In this document: positions 27,463 to 37,856 of the stretch, one piece after another
Numbering within the stretch: position 1 is the stretch's first letter
How the letters are laid out: the number at the start of each line of letters is the position of its first letter
DNA from: Hyphomonas sp.
Lineage (GTDB): Bacteria > Pseudomonadota > Alphaproteobacteria > Caulobacterales > Hyphomonadaceae
DNA: 64,000 nucleotides
Direction of reading: 5' to 3'
Assembly: GCA_017792365.1 (NCBI GenBank)
Contig: CP051229.1
Coordinates: forward strand, 186,001-250,000
The notes under the pieces: model-generated
What the model was told of the DNA's origin: nothing
The model's database searches: none
Seen by the model: only the letters and a program-made list of their open reading frames with translations
Made by a program: the position numbers and the translations under genes

Positions 27463-29583
27463 CTACTGTTCGGGCGTGCGGACGCGAACGCTGGATCGTG
27501 TTGTGCGGCCATCCGCATCAACGACGGCGATCTTGTAGAAGCCGGGCATTTCGGGAAACCAGACGGCCTCGCCGGCGGCGTTGCGGCTGAGCGGTCGTCC
27601 CTCGACATACCAGTCCAGCCGCCCCCGGCCTTCCGCCGCCATCACGAATGAGCGGTGCCGTTCGTCCACCCAGAGCTCGGCCTCGGTTGGCGGAAACAGG
27701 ATTTGAGGCGGGCGGGCGTCAGATTCGAACGAGGCCATCGGGCGCGGTGTCGGACGGTCGCGGAGGTCGTGCCTGAGCACGGGACCCGATGCGGTCTTCG
27801 GCAGGATGCGTGCGGCGAGGTCGAAAGCTTCAAACAGGATGGGCAGCGCATCCTCCCGGCCCGTCGTGGCCGTACGCGGCGCGCTATCTGCCCGGCCGGT
27901 CCAGACGACAATCGCCAGACCATCGCCGACGCCAGCGGCCCACGCGTCGCGATAGCCATAGGACGTGCCGGTCTTGAATGCGATTTCCGGCGCCTGCTGG
28001 GTCAGCCGCGCAGGCATGCGCCCTTGTGGCGTGGGCGCGCGGCGCAGGATGTCGATGATCTCGGACGCGGATTCCGGCGTCATGATGGTGAGCGGGCGCT
28101 CAGGTTTTCTCCGCTTGGGGCGGTCGGCAAGCCAGTTGAGCGGTCGCGCCTTCCCCCCATCGCCAAGCGCGGCATAAAGGACCGCAAGGTCGCGCGCCGT
28201 CAGGCCGACGCCGCCCAGAGCGACCGCAAGCCCATCGTCATACTCAGCCGAAACCGGCAGCGATGGATGTGCGCCGGCAAACTCGAGCGAAGACAGGAAG
28301 CGGCGCGGCCCGATCGCATCAAGCGCGGCCACCGCCGGCACATTCAGCGAATGCTGCAGCGCCTCGGCGACCGTCACGTCGCCCCGGAACATGCGGTCGA
28401 AATTGTCAGGCCGGTAGGACGCAAAGCGGCGCGGCGCATCTTGAATGCGCGTGGCCGGCGCGGCGATGCCGTCATCAAATGCTAGTCCGTAGATGAACGG
28501 TTTGAGGGTTGAGCCGGGCGAGCGCTTGCGGTTGGTGAGGTCGATCCAGCCGCCAGGCGCCTGCCGGTCCGCCGCGCCGACGGACGCCAGCACATCGCGC
28601 GTCGCAATGTCTACCACCAGCAGCGCTACCTGCGATCCGTCGACGAACTGGCTGCGGGCGCGGGCGGCGAGCGCCTCGGCCTGCATCTGCAGCGGATAGT
28701 TGAGCGTAGTTGCGATGTCGCCCTGGTTCCGGCCGCCCAATGCACGCGCCGTTTCGGCCGCGTGCCAGGCGAGGGTTGGAAAGTCGCGGCGGGAAGGCGC
28801 GGGATATTCCGCTGACTCTGCGGCAAGATCGGCGGCGAACACGCCCTCGCCAGCCAGCCGGTCCAGTACGCGCTTGCGCGCAGCGATGGCGGTATCGGGC
28901 CTCAGGTCCGGACGTCGCGCTTCTGGCGATTGCGGCAGGGCGATCAGCATCGCGATCTGGTCCGGCGAAAGGTTCGACGGCTCCTTGCCGAAATAGGCCC
29001 AGGAGGCCGCGCGTACGCCTTCGAGATTGCCGCCATAGGGCGCGAGCGTGAGATAGAGTTCGAGGATCTTGTCCTTCGAGTAGCGCCAGTCCAGCTGCAT
29101 GGCGCGGAAGGACTCAATCAGCTTGGAGCCGACATTGCGCGGGCGCGGCTCAAGCAGGCGGGCGGTCATCGTAATCGTCGAGCCGCCAGAGACGACCCGG
29201 CCGGCAGAAGCGGACGATAGCGCCGCGCGAACCATCGCAATGGGGTCGACCCCGCTATGCGCATAGAAGCGCTTGTCCTCATAGGCGAGCAGCGCGCGTA
29301 CGAAGGCGGGGTCCAGCGTCTCGATGTCCGCCCGGAGGCGCCATTTGCCGTCCTCAACGGGGAAGGCCCGCAGAACCGCGCCATCCCTTGCGGTGACGAC
29401 CGTCGATACATGGCGCGCGCGCTCCATCGGCGGCGGGAAGATCAGGTCGGCCAGCGCGATTGGCAGCAGGACGGCGAGTAGGCCGACGCAGGCGCGACGC
29501 CACCTTTCCTTTGGCCACAACAGGCGCTTCAGGCGGGCGATCCGCCGGTCCGCTGTTCCTGTGTGTGCGCCCGCCTCCGCCAT
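27463..29583 (-). CDS. pbpC: Penicillin-binding protein 1C
   Basis: 706 residues. A basic N-terminus and one membrane helix (ACVGLLAVLLPIALADLIF) lead to the glycosyltransferase 51 domain: LAYEDKRFYAHSGVDP (catalytic Glu about 100) and VVSGGSTITMTARLL. The transpeptidase has SPGSTLKPF (Ser about 358), HSLNVPAV and FKTGTSYGYRDAW. The last 90 residues form the small C-terminal domain typical of PBP1C. It sits 2 bp behind the alpha-2-macroglobulin gene, the conserved yfhM-pbpC arrangement in which the macroglobulin protects and the synthase repairs. Confidence 0.93.
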   Translation of the reverse strand: MAEAGAHTGTADRRIARLKRLLWPKERWRRACVGLLAVLLPIALADLIFPPPMERARHVSTVVTARDGAVLRAFPVEDGKWRLRADIETLDPAFVRALLAYEDKRFYAHSGVDPIAMVRAALSSASAGRVVSGGSTITMTARLLEPRPRNVGSKLIESFRAMQLDWRYSKDKILELYLTLAPYGGNLEGVRAASWAYFGKEPSNLSPDQIAMLIALPQSPEARRPDLRPDTAIAARKRVLDRLAGEGVFAADLAAESAEYPAPSRRDFPTLAWHAAETARALGGRNQGDIATTLNYPLQMQAEALAARARSQFVDGSQVALLVVDIATRDVLASVGAADRQAPGGWIDLTNRKRSPGSTLKPFIYGLAFDDGIAAPATRIQDAPRRFASYRPDNFDRMFRGDVTVAEALQHSLNVPAVAALDAIGPRRFLSSLEFAGAHPSLPVSAEYDDGLAVALGGVGLTARDLAVLYAALGDGGKARPLNWLADRPKRRKPERPLTIMTPESASEIIDILRRAPTPQGRMPARLTQQAPEIAFKTGTSYGYRDAWAAGVGDGLAIVVWTGRADSAPRTATTGREDALPILFEAFDLAARILPKTASGPVLRHDLRDRPTPRPMASFESDARPPQILFPPTEAELWVDERHRSFVMAAEGRGRLDWYVEGRPLSRNAAGEAVWFPEMPGFYKIAVVDADGRTTRSSVRVRTPEQ

Positions 29584-29585
29584 GG

Positions 29586-32500
29586 TCAGTTGCGCGCCGT
29601 CACCGTGATCTGCCGCGACGCGGTGCGGGCGAAAACGTCGGGCCGGTACATGTCCTCGGCCACCACGCCTGGCATGGTGAAGGCGCCGGGCGTCACTGCG
29701 CGGACCATGTAGGCGACGGTCTTGGACTCGCGATCGAAGAGATCGAACGCCGCAACGAAGCGGTCATCGCGCGCCTCGGCCACGTCGGGGACGGTCAGGT
29801 CTCCGAGGAAGGCGTAAGGCCCGCTCTCTCCGGCGTCGGACGGCTGCAGCACGGCTTCGATCTCGAACCCCGCTGGAAGGAGATCCGACAGGATCAGCGG
29901 CGTCTCGCGTTCGGAATTGGCCGCGACCGAGATCGCGACGATCAGGCGATCGCCCCGCTGGAAGCTGGCGCCGTCGGCAGCGCGGCCCTGCGGCGTCCAG
30001 ACCTGCTTGTTCGCGGCAAGGCCCGAGGCAACGGGCGGCGGGGCGCTGGCGGGCGCGCCGCGGGCGATCCGCGTGACCCATAGCTGCCCGCCGCCAGCGT
30101 TGGTGAAGGTGGGCTGGGCCCTCAGCTCGGCGTCGGCGAGTGCGAACACGCCGCCTTGCGAGACGGTCTGCGCAGGACCGTCGACCCGCACATTCGCAGC
30201 CGTTGCGCCATCCGAAAGCGCGTTGGCGGCAAGCAGCATGAACGCTTTTTCCTGCGTGTTCAGGCGGTCGGGTTCCGGCAGGTCGCGGCCCACGCGCTGG
30301 GCGAGCCGCTCGACCCGCTGCGTATCGTCGGTCTCGGCGGCAAGGGCGAGCACGCCGGCGAGATCGCGCCGGGCGGACTGATAGTAGTCGCCGCGGTTTT
30401 CGTGACCCAGCGCCTGCTCCGCCTGGTTGAAGGCGGAGTTCGAGCGGGCGTTGTCGCCGATCATGTGGAGCGCGGCACCGATATGCGCGCGGGCGAGCGG
30501 GCTTGGAATGCCCGGCAGCCGCTCGTCGTGCAGGTAGCGCAGCCGGGCCCGGTCCATGCGGCCCGCGCGGGCCAGAACATAGGCGGCATATGCAACCGAG
30601 CGGTCCATCAGGGCCTGTTCGGTGTCCGGGTTCCAGCGAGACGTCCAGACATCGAAGTCATAGCCCGTCGACCAGCGGTTCTCCTGGATCGCGAACGTCT
30701 CGAGCGCGTCATAGGCCTGATCCATCGCGGCGTCCGGGACGACATAGCCGGCCGCCTTGGCGCGCGCGAGGAAGTCGGTCGCATAGACGCCGATCCACGG
30801 CGTCGCGTTGCGATCGCCCATGCGCCACATCCCGATGGCGCCGTCGCCGCCCTGACGGCTGAGCAACGTCGAGACGGCTTCCTGCACGTTAGTGCGGATT
30901 TCATCGTCGGTCTGACGGCCTGCGAGCGCCGCCATCTGGTTGGCATAGAGCAGCGGCATGGCGCGCGACGTCACCTGCTCCGTGCAGCCGTAGGGATAGC
31001 GGTCGAGCGAGTCGAAGAGCGCTGCGGCGTCCATAGGGATGGGCGAGAAGGAGACCTGCACGTTTCCAGACCCTGGCAGGAAGGAACTGAGCGCATCCGG
31101 CGCCGGGGTGTAGGTCGCGCCGGGCGCCAAAGTGAGGCGTTCGACATAGGAGGTCGGCAACCATGCAGACCGGGTCTCGATCGGATAGCTGCGCGTCACG
31201 GCGAACCCGCCCGGGCCGGTCACGCCAAGCTCGATCTCCGAAATCCCCGTTGTAGGCGCCGAGAGCTGGGCGCTCAGTTCATTGCGCTGGCCTTGAGCGA
31301 GGGTTGTCGAGACATTCTGGCGGGCGGCCGATACCGGTCCGGTCGCTGAGATCGCGCCCTGATACTGGCCCGCCTGTCCCTCGACATTGTCGATCGTCAG
31401 CGTGACCCGTGCGGTATCGCCCGGTGACAGGAAGCGCGGCAGGATCATCTCGGCGGTGACAGGGTCGCGGACGGTGACGGCTTCCGAACTGGCGCCAAGC
31501 CCGGTTTCGGAGAACGCGACGGCCATGACGCGAAGCTCGCCGTTGAAGTCCGGTACGTCGAGTGTGACGGTAGCCCGGCCGTTCCGGTCCAGTTGGACCG
31601 GGCCCGAATAGAGCGCGACGGATTTGGTCGGGACGACGGAAAGCCCGGCGCCGCCGATCTGGTCGCCGCCAGTCCGCAGTGCAGACGCCGCGCCCTGGTT
31701 GGGATCGAGCAGGCGGCCATAATCATCGTGCAGGGCGACGCCCAGCCGGCGCTTGCCGAAGAAGTAATCGACCGGGTCTGGGCTGTCGAAGCCCGTCAGC
31801 ATCAGGATCCCTTCATCGACGGCGGCAACCGTCACGAACGCGCCTTCGCGTACCGGGCCTGACGATGCGTCGATCGAGATTTCCATCGGCTCGCCCGGTC
31901 GCTGGATTTCAGGAATCCCGAGCGACAGCTCGAACGTGCGCGGCGCCATGTCGACGGCGACGTGCGCGACCCCGACCGCGCGGCGCGGCACAGGGCGTTC
32001 GACGGGATCACGGGGCGTGTAGACACTCGCCATGACATAGACGCCTGCGCCCCACTCGCGCGTGACTGGCAGCGAGATGCGCGAGCCCTCGGCTTTCACC
32101 GACACGACGCGCGTTTCGATCACGTTCTCCGCGGCGACCACGATCTCGGCTTCGCCGTCATATGGCGGCAGGATGCCGATCTCGATATTCCGGCCGACCT
32201 CTAGAAGAGTATCGGGCATCGAAAGGCGAACGCGGTCGGGCGCCTCGACGCCATCCTGTGGGGAACCGCCCCAACCCGCCCAGAACCCGTATGACGCTTC
32301 GGCGCCGGTCGAGCCTTCGGTGAGGATCAGCTCATAATCGCCCCAGTCGAGTTCGCGTGTCGCAATCTGCGCGGGCGCAGCTGCCGTCATGCTGGCGGAG
32401 CCTTCGTCGACCTCGACGATATTTCGCGACCGGCGCCACTGCCAGTCGCCGCCGCCGGCCCGGTACCAATCGTATTTCCAGTCGATGCGGACGAGCCGCC

Positions 32501-34487
32501 AGTTGACGCGACCCGCCTGTGGCTGGCCATTGCGGTCGAGCGCCACGACATCGAAGCGCGCCGCTTGGCCTTCTGCCGCGGAATCCTCGAATGCCGGCTT
32601 GACGCCGAGATAGCGGTCGTTGGGGCGGTACGGGATGCGGACGTCGTCGCGCACGGCGCGTCCGCCCGGTTCGATGGCGCTGACGACTGTCCTCAGCCGC
32701 AGCGGTTTCGAAGACGTTTGCGAGACCTCGCGTGCGTCGAGGAGGAGGTTGCCATTGCCGGCACCATCGGTCGTGACCTCGTCGAGCATCCAGGTCTGTT
32801 CGCGGAAGGTCTCGTCGTGGCGACCGAACTGATAGGCCGCGTAATCCGGGAAGGGATTTGGCGCCGGTTCGACACGCACCTCGCCTTCGAGCGGCAGCCC
32901 GGCGCCGGGGGCGCCATAGAGGAACCGCACGTTCGACGCGATCGCTCGCTGCTGGTTGCGCGCAAGCGGCGTGTTTTCGTCGACGTCGAGTTCAAGCCCG
33001 ATGCGTTGCGGTACGAAGTCCTCGACCGAGAATCGCGTCGACCCAATCTGGCCAATGCCGTCGATCTCTGCAGTGAGGCGCCAGTCGCCGCGCGCCGCTG
33101 CGGACGACAGCGCGATATCGTGACGGACGGAGCCAGCCTCGGGCGCTTCGTCGAAGCGCAGTCGTTCAACTTCGATGCCGTTGGGTCCGTAGAGGACCAG
33201 CGCGCCAGAGCGATCTTCGATCGCGCGCGCCTGTGCGTCACGGATCAGCGCGGTGGCGTGAACCGTCTCGCCGGGGCGGAAGATGTCACGATCTAGATAG
33301 ATGTAGGCGTCAGCCTCTCCCGCCGGCGACCGCCCACCAATGTCGCGCTCAGAGAGGTCGACCGGCGAGCGATTGAGATCGAGCGCGGCGAAGTCGCCAT
33401 TGGGGCCGTAGGCGAACACGAGACGCGGCGCCATCGGACCTTCGCCGCGCAGTGCGGCTTCCGGGAAGCGTACATGTCCGTTCGAGGGGCTTTCGCCGCG
33501 CGCCAGGATCTGGTTGTTCGCGGCCACGAGTTCGAGCCGGACATTGCGGACCGGCTTGGCCGACTGGATCGAACGAACGGTCGTGAACAGGCCATTGTCG
33601 CCGGTGTAGGTGGTGAGCGCTAGGTCGGTGATGATCAGCCAGCGCTTGGCCAGCGCGCCATTGTCAGGGATGTCGCCGCCCGCATCCAGCTGGTCGAGTT
33701 CGACGAAATAGGCGCCGGGTTCAAGCCGCGGGATCGCTTCTGCGATCGGGAAGACCGTTGTGGTGGCGGCGTTCGGCGAGCCCGGCGTTTCCATCTCCGC
33801 CTCGAATACGGGCTGGATCACGTCGGATGGGTCCGAGCCGTATTCCATGTAGCCGTAATTCCCGGCCGCCGCAGAGAAGCCGCTGGTGATCGTCTTGAAC
33901 GCGAGCGCGCGGTCGGTCACTCGGCTGATCTTCACGCGCACGGCGTCGACGTTGACGGTCTCGAGCGCCAGACCGTCCGCCTCGACCCGCGGCAGGATCA
34001 CGCCATCGCCCTTGAAGCCGACATAGGCGGGCCGGTCGCCGAACACGATCTCTACCGTCTCGTCGAAGTCGAGCTGGCGGCCGTCTTCAGCCGGCAAGCC
34101 GGAGCGGATGGTCACGTCGCGTGACTGACCGAACGTTAAGCCGCCGATACAGAGATTGGGGCCGTCGACGCTCAGCGCGGTCTGTGTGGCGGGCGAAATG
34201 TCGAGGTAGCCGGAATAATCCCGGTTCGGATCGAGCGAGGAAGAGAAGGCAAGACAGGCGCGCGGCAGGTCGCCGCTGACATCGATACTGTAACGGACAA
34301 ACGCGAAGTCGGCGTCCGATTGTCCGGCTCGTCTCGCATTCGCGCTTCTTTGTTCAAGCTGCGGTCCGTCAGTCGACCGGACCATTTCGGCCTCGCCATC
34401 TCCGCCGCCACAGGCGGCCAGCAAGCTCAGGGCGCACGCCCCCGCAATCGCCGAAGCGACGTACTTCTTCGCCATGTCGAAACGCAC
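29586..34487 (-). CDS. Bacterial alpha-2-macroglobulin, lipoprotein (YfhM type)
   Basis: About 1633 residues. I choose GTG 34487 as start because AGGAGG lies five bases upstream; it gives a short signal with lipobox ALSLLAAC followed by GGGDG. Macroglobulin domains include FIYLDRDIFRPGETVH-type motifs and the thioester site YPYGCTEQVTSRA (Cys about 1170), the mark of a trap that covalently captures proteases. It is periplasmic and anchored to the inner membrane. It forms an operon with pbpC. The region upstream to 34698 (211 bp) contains no other gene. Confidence 0.92.
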   Translation of the reverse strand: MRFDMAKKYVASAIAGACALSLLAACGGGDGEAEMVRSTDGPQLEQRSANARRAGQSDADFAFVRYSIDVSGDLPRACLAFSSSLDPNRDYSGYLDISPATQTALSVDGPNLCIGGLTFGQSRDVTIRSGLPAEDGRQLDFDETVEIVFGDRPAYVGFKGDGVILPRVEADGLALETVNVDAVRVKISRVTDRALAFKTITSGFSAAAGNYGYMEYGSDPSDVIQPVFEAEMETPGSPNAATTTVFPIAEAIPRLEPGAYFVELDQLDAGGDIPDNGALAKRWLIITDLALTTYTGDNGLFTTVRSIQSAKPVRNVRLELVAANNQILARGESPSNGHVRFPEAALRGEGPMAPRLVFAYGPNGDFAALDLNRSPVDLSERDIGGRSPAGEADAYIYLDRDIFRPGETVHATALIRDAQARAIEDRSGALVLYGPNGIEVERLRFDEAPEAGSVRHDIALSSAAARGDWRLTAEIDGIGQIGSTRFSVEDFVPQRIGLELDVDENTPLARNQQRAIASNVRFLYGAPGAGLPLEGEVRVEPAPNPFPDYAAYQFGRHDETFREQTWMLDEVTTDGAGNGNLLLDAREVSQTSSKPLRLRTVVSAIEPGGRAVRDDVRIPYRPNDRYLGVKPAFEDSAAEGQAARFDVVALDRNGQPQAGRVNWRLVRIDWKYDWYRAGGGDWQWRRSRNIVEVDEGSASMTAAAPAQIATRELDWGDYELILTEGSTGAEASYGFWAGWGGSPQDGVEAPDRVRLSMPDTLLEVGRNIEIGILPPYDGEAEIVVAAENVIETRVVSVKAEGSRISLPVTREWGAGVYVMASVYTPRDPVERPVPRRAVGVAHVAVDMAPRTFELSLGIPEIQRPGEPMEISIDASSGPVREGAFVTVAAVDEGILMLTGFDSPDPVDYFFGKRRLGVALHDDYGRLLDPNQGAASALRTGGDQIGGAGLSVVPTKSVALYSGPVQLDRNGRATVTLDVPDFNGELRVMAVAFSETGLGASSEAVTVRDPVTAEMILPRFLSPGDTARVTLTIDNVEGQAGQYQGAISATGPVSAARQNVSTTLAQGQRNELSAQLSAPTTGISEIELGVTGPGGFAVTRSYPIETRSAWLPTSYVERLTLAPGATYTPAPDALSSFLPGSGNVQVSFSPIPMDAAALFDSLDRYPYGCTEQVTSRAMPLLYANQMAALAGRQTDDEIRTNVQEAVSTLLSRQGGDGAIGMWRMGDRNATPWIGVYATDFLARAKAAGYVVPDAAMDQAYDALETFAIQENRWSTGYDFDVWTSRWNPDTEQALMDRSVAYAAYVLARAGRMDRARLRYLHDERLPGIPSPLARAHIGAALHMIGDNARSNSAFNQAEQALGHENRGDYYQSARRDLAGVLALAAETDDTQRVERLAQRVGRDLPEPDRLNTQEKAFMLLAANALSDGATAANVRVDGPAQTVSQGGVFALADAELRAQPTFTNAGGGQLWVTRIARGAPASAPPPVASGLAANKQVWTPQGRAADGASFQRGDRLIVAISVAANSERETPLILSDLLPAGFEIEAVLQPSDAGESGPYAFLGDLTVPDVAEARDDRFVAAFDLFDRESKTVAYMVRAVTPGAFTMPGVVAEDMYRPDVFARTASRQITVTARN

Positions 34488-34698
34488 GCGATCCTCCTCA
34501 TGCCCCAACCGCGAGTCTGGCGGGGAGACTAGCCTCGCGTACTGCCGAGATGAAAGGGCAATCGCGACAACACAATGACGGCGCTGCGCCGGGAACACGG
34601 CGTTGTGTGGATAAGCTCGTCCAAGTGTTTAAGCTTGCAGGCGCCGGTTTCGACGGGGCAAGGTCGGCTCGAGGATTCTGGACGGACGGGAGTGGGGC

Positions 34699-36001
34699 GT
34701 GCTGACACTGTTCGAGTTGCTGGCGGCCATCATCACGGTCACCGCGACCTTCGCCTGGATCAATCACCGCTTCATCAAGCTGCCATCGAATATCGGCTTG
34801 CTGGTGATGGGGCTGTGCGCCTCCCTCGCCCTGATCGGTATTGACGCCCTGTTTCCCGACACGCGCTTCTATGAAGTGTTCGAGGAAGAGCTGCTGCAGA
34901 TCGACTTCTACGACACCGTCATGAACGGCATGCTCGCCTTCCTGTTGTTTGCAGGCGCCTTGCATGTCGACCTCGGGAGGCTGCGGAACCGCGCCTTTGT
35001 CGTCGCTGCGCTCGCAACAATCGGCGTGGCGCTGTCCACTGTCATCGTCGCGACGGGCATGTGGCTGCTGGCGCAGGCCTTCGGTCTTCCGCTCGATTAT
35101 TCCTGGGCGCTCGTGTTCGGCGCCCTGATCGCGCGGAGATCCGGTCGCCGTCCTGTCCACGCTCAAGACCGCCAACGTGCCGGACGAGATGGAGACGGAC
35201 ATGGCCGGCGAGTCGTTGTTCAACGACGGCATCGGCGTGGTCCTGTTCACGATCTTTCTTGGGCTCGCCATTGGGACCGATCAGGGAGACGAGGCCTCGC
35301 CGGCCCTGCACGTCGCAGAACTGCTGGTGGTCGAAGCCGGCGGCGGCATCATGCTGGGTCTGGCCACCGGCGGGCTCGCCTTCTTCGCCCTGAAAGGGAT
35401 CGACGACTATGTCATCGAAGTCCTGATCTCGCTGGCGCTGGTCTTTGCGACCTATGCAATCGCCCACTCGCTGCACATTTCCGGGCCGCTGGCTGTCGTC
35501 GTCTGCGGCATCCTCATCGGCAACACCGGCGCGATGCATGCGATGAGCGAGCAGACCAAGCAGTACGTGTTCGGCTTCTGGACGTTGATCGACGAAATCC
35601 TCAATGCCGTGCTGTTCCTGCTGATCGGGCTGGAGGTCATCATCCTGACCTTCAACCTGTCCCAGCTCTGGCTGGCGCTTGCCGCGATCCCGCTGGTTCT
35701 GACGGCGCGGCTGACGTCTGTCGGCGGACCCGTCCTCGCGCTCTCGACGTCCGGCGCCGCGAAGTTTCCCAAGGGAACCATCCCGCTGCTGACATGGGGC
35801 GGCATACGCGGCGGCATATCGGTCGCGCTGGCGCTCTCCCTGCCAATGACCGATGCCCGACCGACCATCATCGTGGCGACTTACGCGGTGGTTCTTTTCT
35901 CCATCATCGTGCAGGGACTGACGCTGGGCCGGGTCGCCAGGGGCGCAGCGCAGGAAGCGCGAGGCCAGAAGGTCGACGAGGCGGTGCGCGACGTCGTCTG
36001 A
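34699..36001 (+). pseudogene. NhaP-type cation:proton antiporter, frameshifted in the ion-binding segment
   Basis: GTG start at 34699 with GGGAG-like site. Many hydrophobic helices. The first frame reads to DYSWALVFGALIARRSGRR; the second resumes at 35141 as DPVAVLSTLKTANVPDEMET and runs to the normal C-terminus at 36001. In the family the junction is GALIAPTDPVAVL, the cation-binding motif; here the P-T codons are lost and two bases are missing between 35131 and 35140. The corrected length is about 434 residues. As written, the transporter would not be functional. Electroneutral Na+/H+ exchange at the inner membrane is the family role. Confidence 0.8.
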
Positions 36002-36125
36002 GCGGGGCAATGCCGTTTCGCGGCCGCATTGACAGATTATCGAAAAACGATAAATTCCGGTTGGATGTTGAATTGCGGTGCAGGGTCCATTGCCTTGCCG
36101 CCGCATAGCTCGGGGGAAATTCCTG

Positions 36126-37160
36126 ATGCCGATCGCCACGCGCACACTGCTTGCCGGAATTGCCGTTTCGACGCTTCCCGTCCTTGCGCTCGGAGCAGCG
36201 GCCCACCACTCGATGGAGCGTTTCGACACCCAGCAGGAAGTCACCATCATGGGGACGATCACGCGCTACGAGTGGGCCAATCCTCATGTCTACGTCTTCG
36301 TCGAGGCGACAGCCCCGAATGGAGACAAGGTCGAGTGGGAGATCGAGGGCGGGCCCCCGGCGATGATGCGCCGCGATGGCTGGTCGCGCGAAACGCTGAA
36401 GCCCGGTCAGGTCGTGACCGCCATCGGCAATCCGGGCAGGAACCAGTACAAGGACTCGATGTATCTCACGCGGCTCGAACGCGCTGACGAAACCCTGTTC
36501 AGCGAGGACGAGTGGATGGGCGCGATGATGACTGCGGGCGATGCGCCTGCGGCGCCAGCCGACGGACTGGATGGCGTCTGGACCACGCTTCTCAACTACG
36601 AGGCGGTCGCGCAATTCTATTCCGACGGCCTCAGCGCCAACGCGACGGAGAAGGGACTGGCCGCAATCGAAGCCTTCGATGAAACGACGATGCATCCCGG
36701 GCTCGACTGCATACCGTTCACCGCCCCGACGATGATGCTGTCGCCGGACATCAAGCGCATCCGGACCGCGGGCGACAAGATCCTGATCGCCGGGGAGTTC
36801 GACGGCGTGGAGCGCACGATCCATATGGACGTCGACTCGCACCAAGGCGTCGCACGCTCGCTGCAGGGCCACTCCATCGGGCGCTGGGAAGGCGATACAC
36901 TGGTGATCGAAACGGCGCGATTTGCGGATCACGCGACAGGAACGGGGTTCGGCGTGCCGTCTGGCGGACGGAAGACACTGACAGAGCGCCTGTCGCTGGA
37001 CGAAGACAGGACCAGCCTCACCTACGCGTTCGAGCTTTCAGATCCCGACTACATCAAGAATCCGATGAGCGGCGAAGCCAAATGGGTCCACACGCCTAGC
37101 GTGACGTTCGCGCCGCTGCCATGCGATCTTGAGAACGCCAGGCGTTTCATCAACGACTAG
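36126..37160 (+). CDS. Secreted protein, DUF6152 domain fused to a GRW-GDTLV-type C-terminal domain
   Basis: 344 residues from ATG 36126, which gives a proper signal peptide (LLAGIAVSTLPVLALGAAA) and has GGGGGA upstream. DUF6152 follows: AHHSMERFDTQQEVTIMGT, YEWANPHVYVFVEA and LKPGQVVTAIGNPGRN. The second half has MMLSPDIKRIR, GHSIGRWEGDTLVIET and FELSDPDYIKNP and is homologous by eye to the protein at 41876-42856. Periplasmic; molecular function unknown. Confidence 0.8.
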   Translation: MPIATRTLLAGIAVSTLPVLALGAAAHHSMERFDTQQEVTIMGTITRYEWANPHVYVFVEATAPNGDKVEWEIEGGPPAMMRRDGWSRETLKPGQVVTAIGNPGRNQYKDSMYLTRLERADETLFSEDEWMGAMMTAGDAPAAPADGLDGVWTTLLNYEAVAQFYSDGLSANATEKGLAAIEAFDETTMHPGLDCIPFTAPTMMLSPDIKRIRTAGDKILIAGEFDGVERTIHMDVDSHQGVARSLQGHSIGRWEGDTLVIETARFADHATGTGFGVPSGGRKTLTERLSLDEDRTSLTYAFELSDPDYIKNPMSGEAKWVHTPSVTFAPLPCDLENARRFIND

Positions 37161-37164
37161 CTCG

Positions 37165-37839
37165 TCAGTCTTCCGGTTCTTCCTCTTCCTCGGCTGAGCC
37201 GTCGAGCACTTGCCGGATCGCCTGTTCGAACACTTCCGGCGGCTGTGCGCCCTGCAGCATCCAGCGCTCGTTGAGGATGATTGTCGGCACCGCCTGAATG
37301 CCGCGCGAGCGCCAGATCATCTGGTCGTTGCGCACCTCGTTGGTGAACTCGTCGGACGCGAGGATTTCGCGCGCTCTGGTTTCGTCGAGCCCGACGCTGG
37401 CGGCGGCTGCGGCGAGCGCGTCGTGATCGTTGCTGGGCAGCTGGTCAGTAAACGTCAGCTTGAACAGGGCTTCCTTGAGCTCGAGTTGCTTTCCTTCCGC
37501 CGCAGCCCAATGCAGCAGGCGGTGGGCGTCAAACGTGTTCCAGATCCGGCTGTCGGACGAATAGTTGAAATCGAAGCCCAGCGCCGCGCCGCTGTCGCGG
37601 ATCGCATTGCGTGTCGCCTGCGACCGTTCAGGCGAGGCGCCATACTTCTGCTGGACATGTTCGCCGGTGTTCTGGCCCTCCGGCGGCATGTTCGGATTCA
37701 GTTCGAACGGCTGGAAATGGATATCTGCCGCAACATCGTCGCCGACGTTTGACAGGGCCTTCTTCAGGCCGAGCAGACCGACCACGCACCACGGGCACGC
37801 GACGTCGGAAACAAAATCAATTCGCAAGGTCTGGGGCAT
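37165..37839 (-). CDS. DsbA-family oxidoreductase (FrnE/2-hydroxychromene isomerase-like)
   Basis: 224 residues, no signal peptide. IDFVSDVACPWCVVG carries the CxxC (Cys 15 and 18) of a thioredoxin fold with a helical insert, and GIQAVPTIILNERWMLQGAQ holds the cis-proline. Cytoplasmic members include FrnE-like dithiol oxidoreductases. An acidic tail (EEEEEPED) ends the protein. It is followed on the opposite side by the YghU-type GST on the same strand, after 17 bp. Confidence 0.88.
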   Translation of the reverse strand: MPQTLRIDFVSDVACPWCVVGLLGLKKALSNVGDDVAADIHFQPFELNPNMPPEGQNTGEHVQQKYGASPERSQATRNAIRDSGAALGFDFNYSSDSRIWNTFDAHRLLHWAAAEGKQLELKEALFKLTFTDQLPSNDHDALAAAAASVGLDETRAREILASDEFTNEVRNDQMIWRSRGIQAVPTIILNERWMLQGAQPPEVFEQAIRQVLDGSAEEEEEPED

Positions 37840-37856
37840 TGGCGCCTTTCTGCGGG

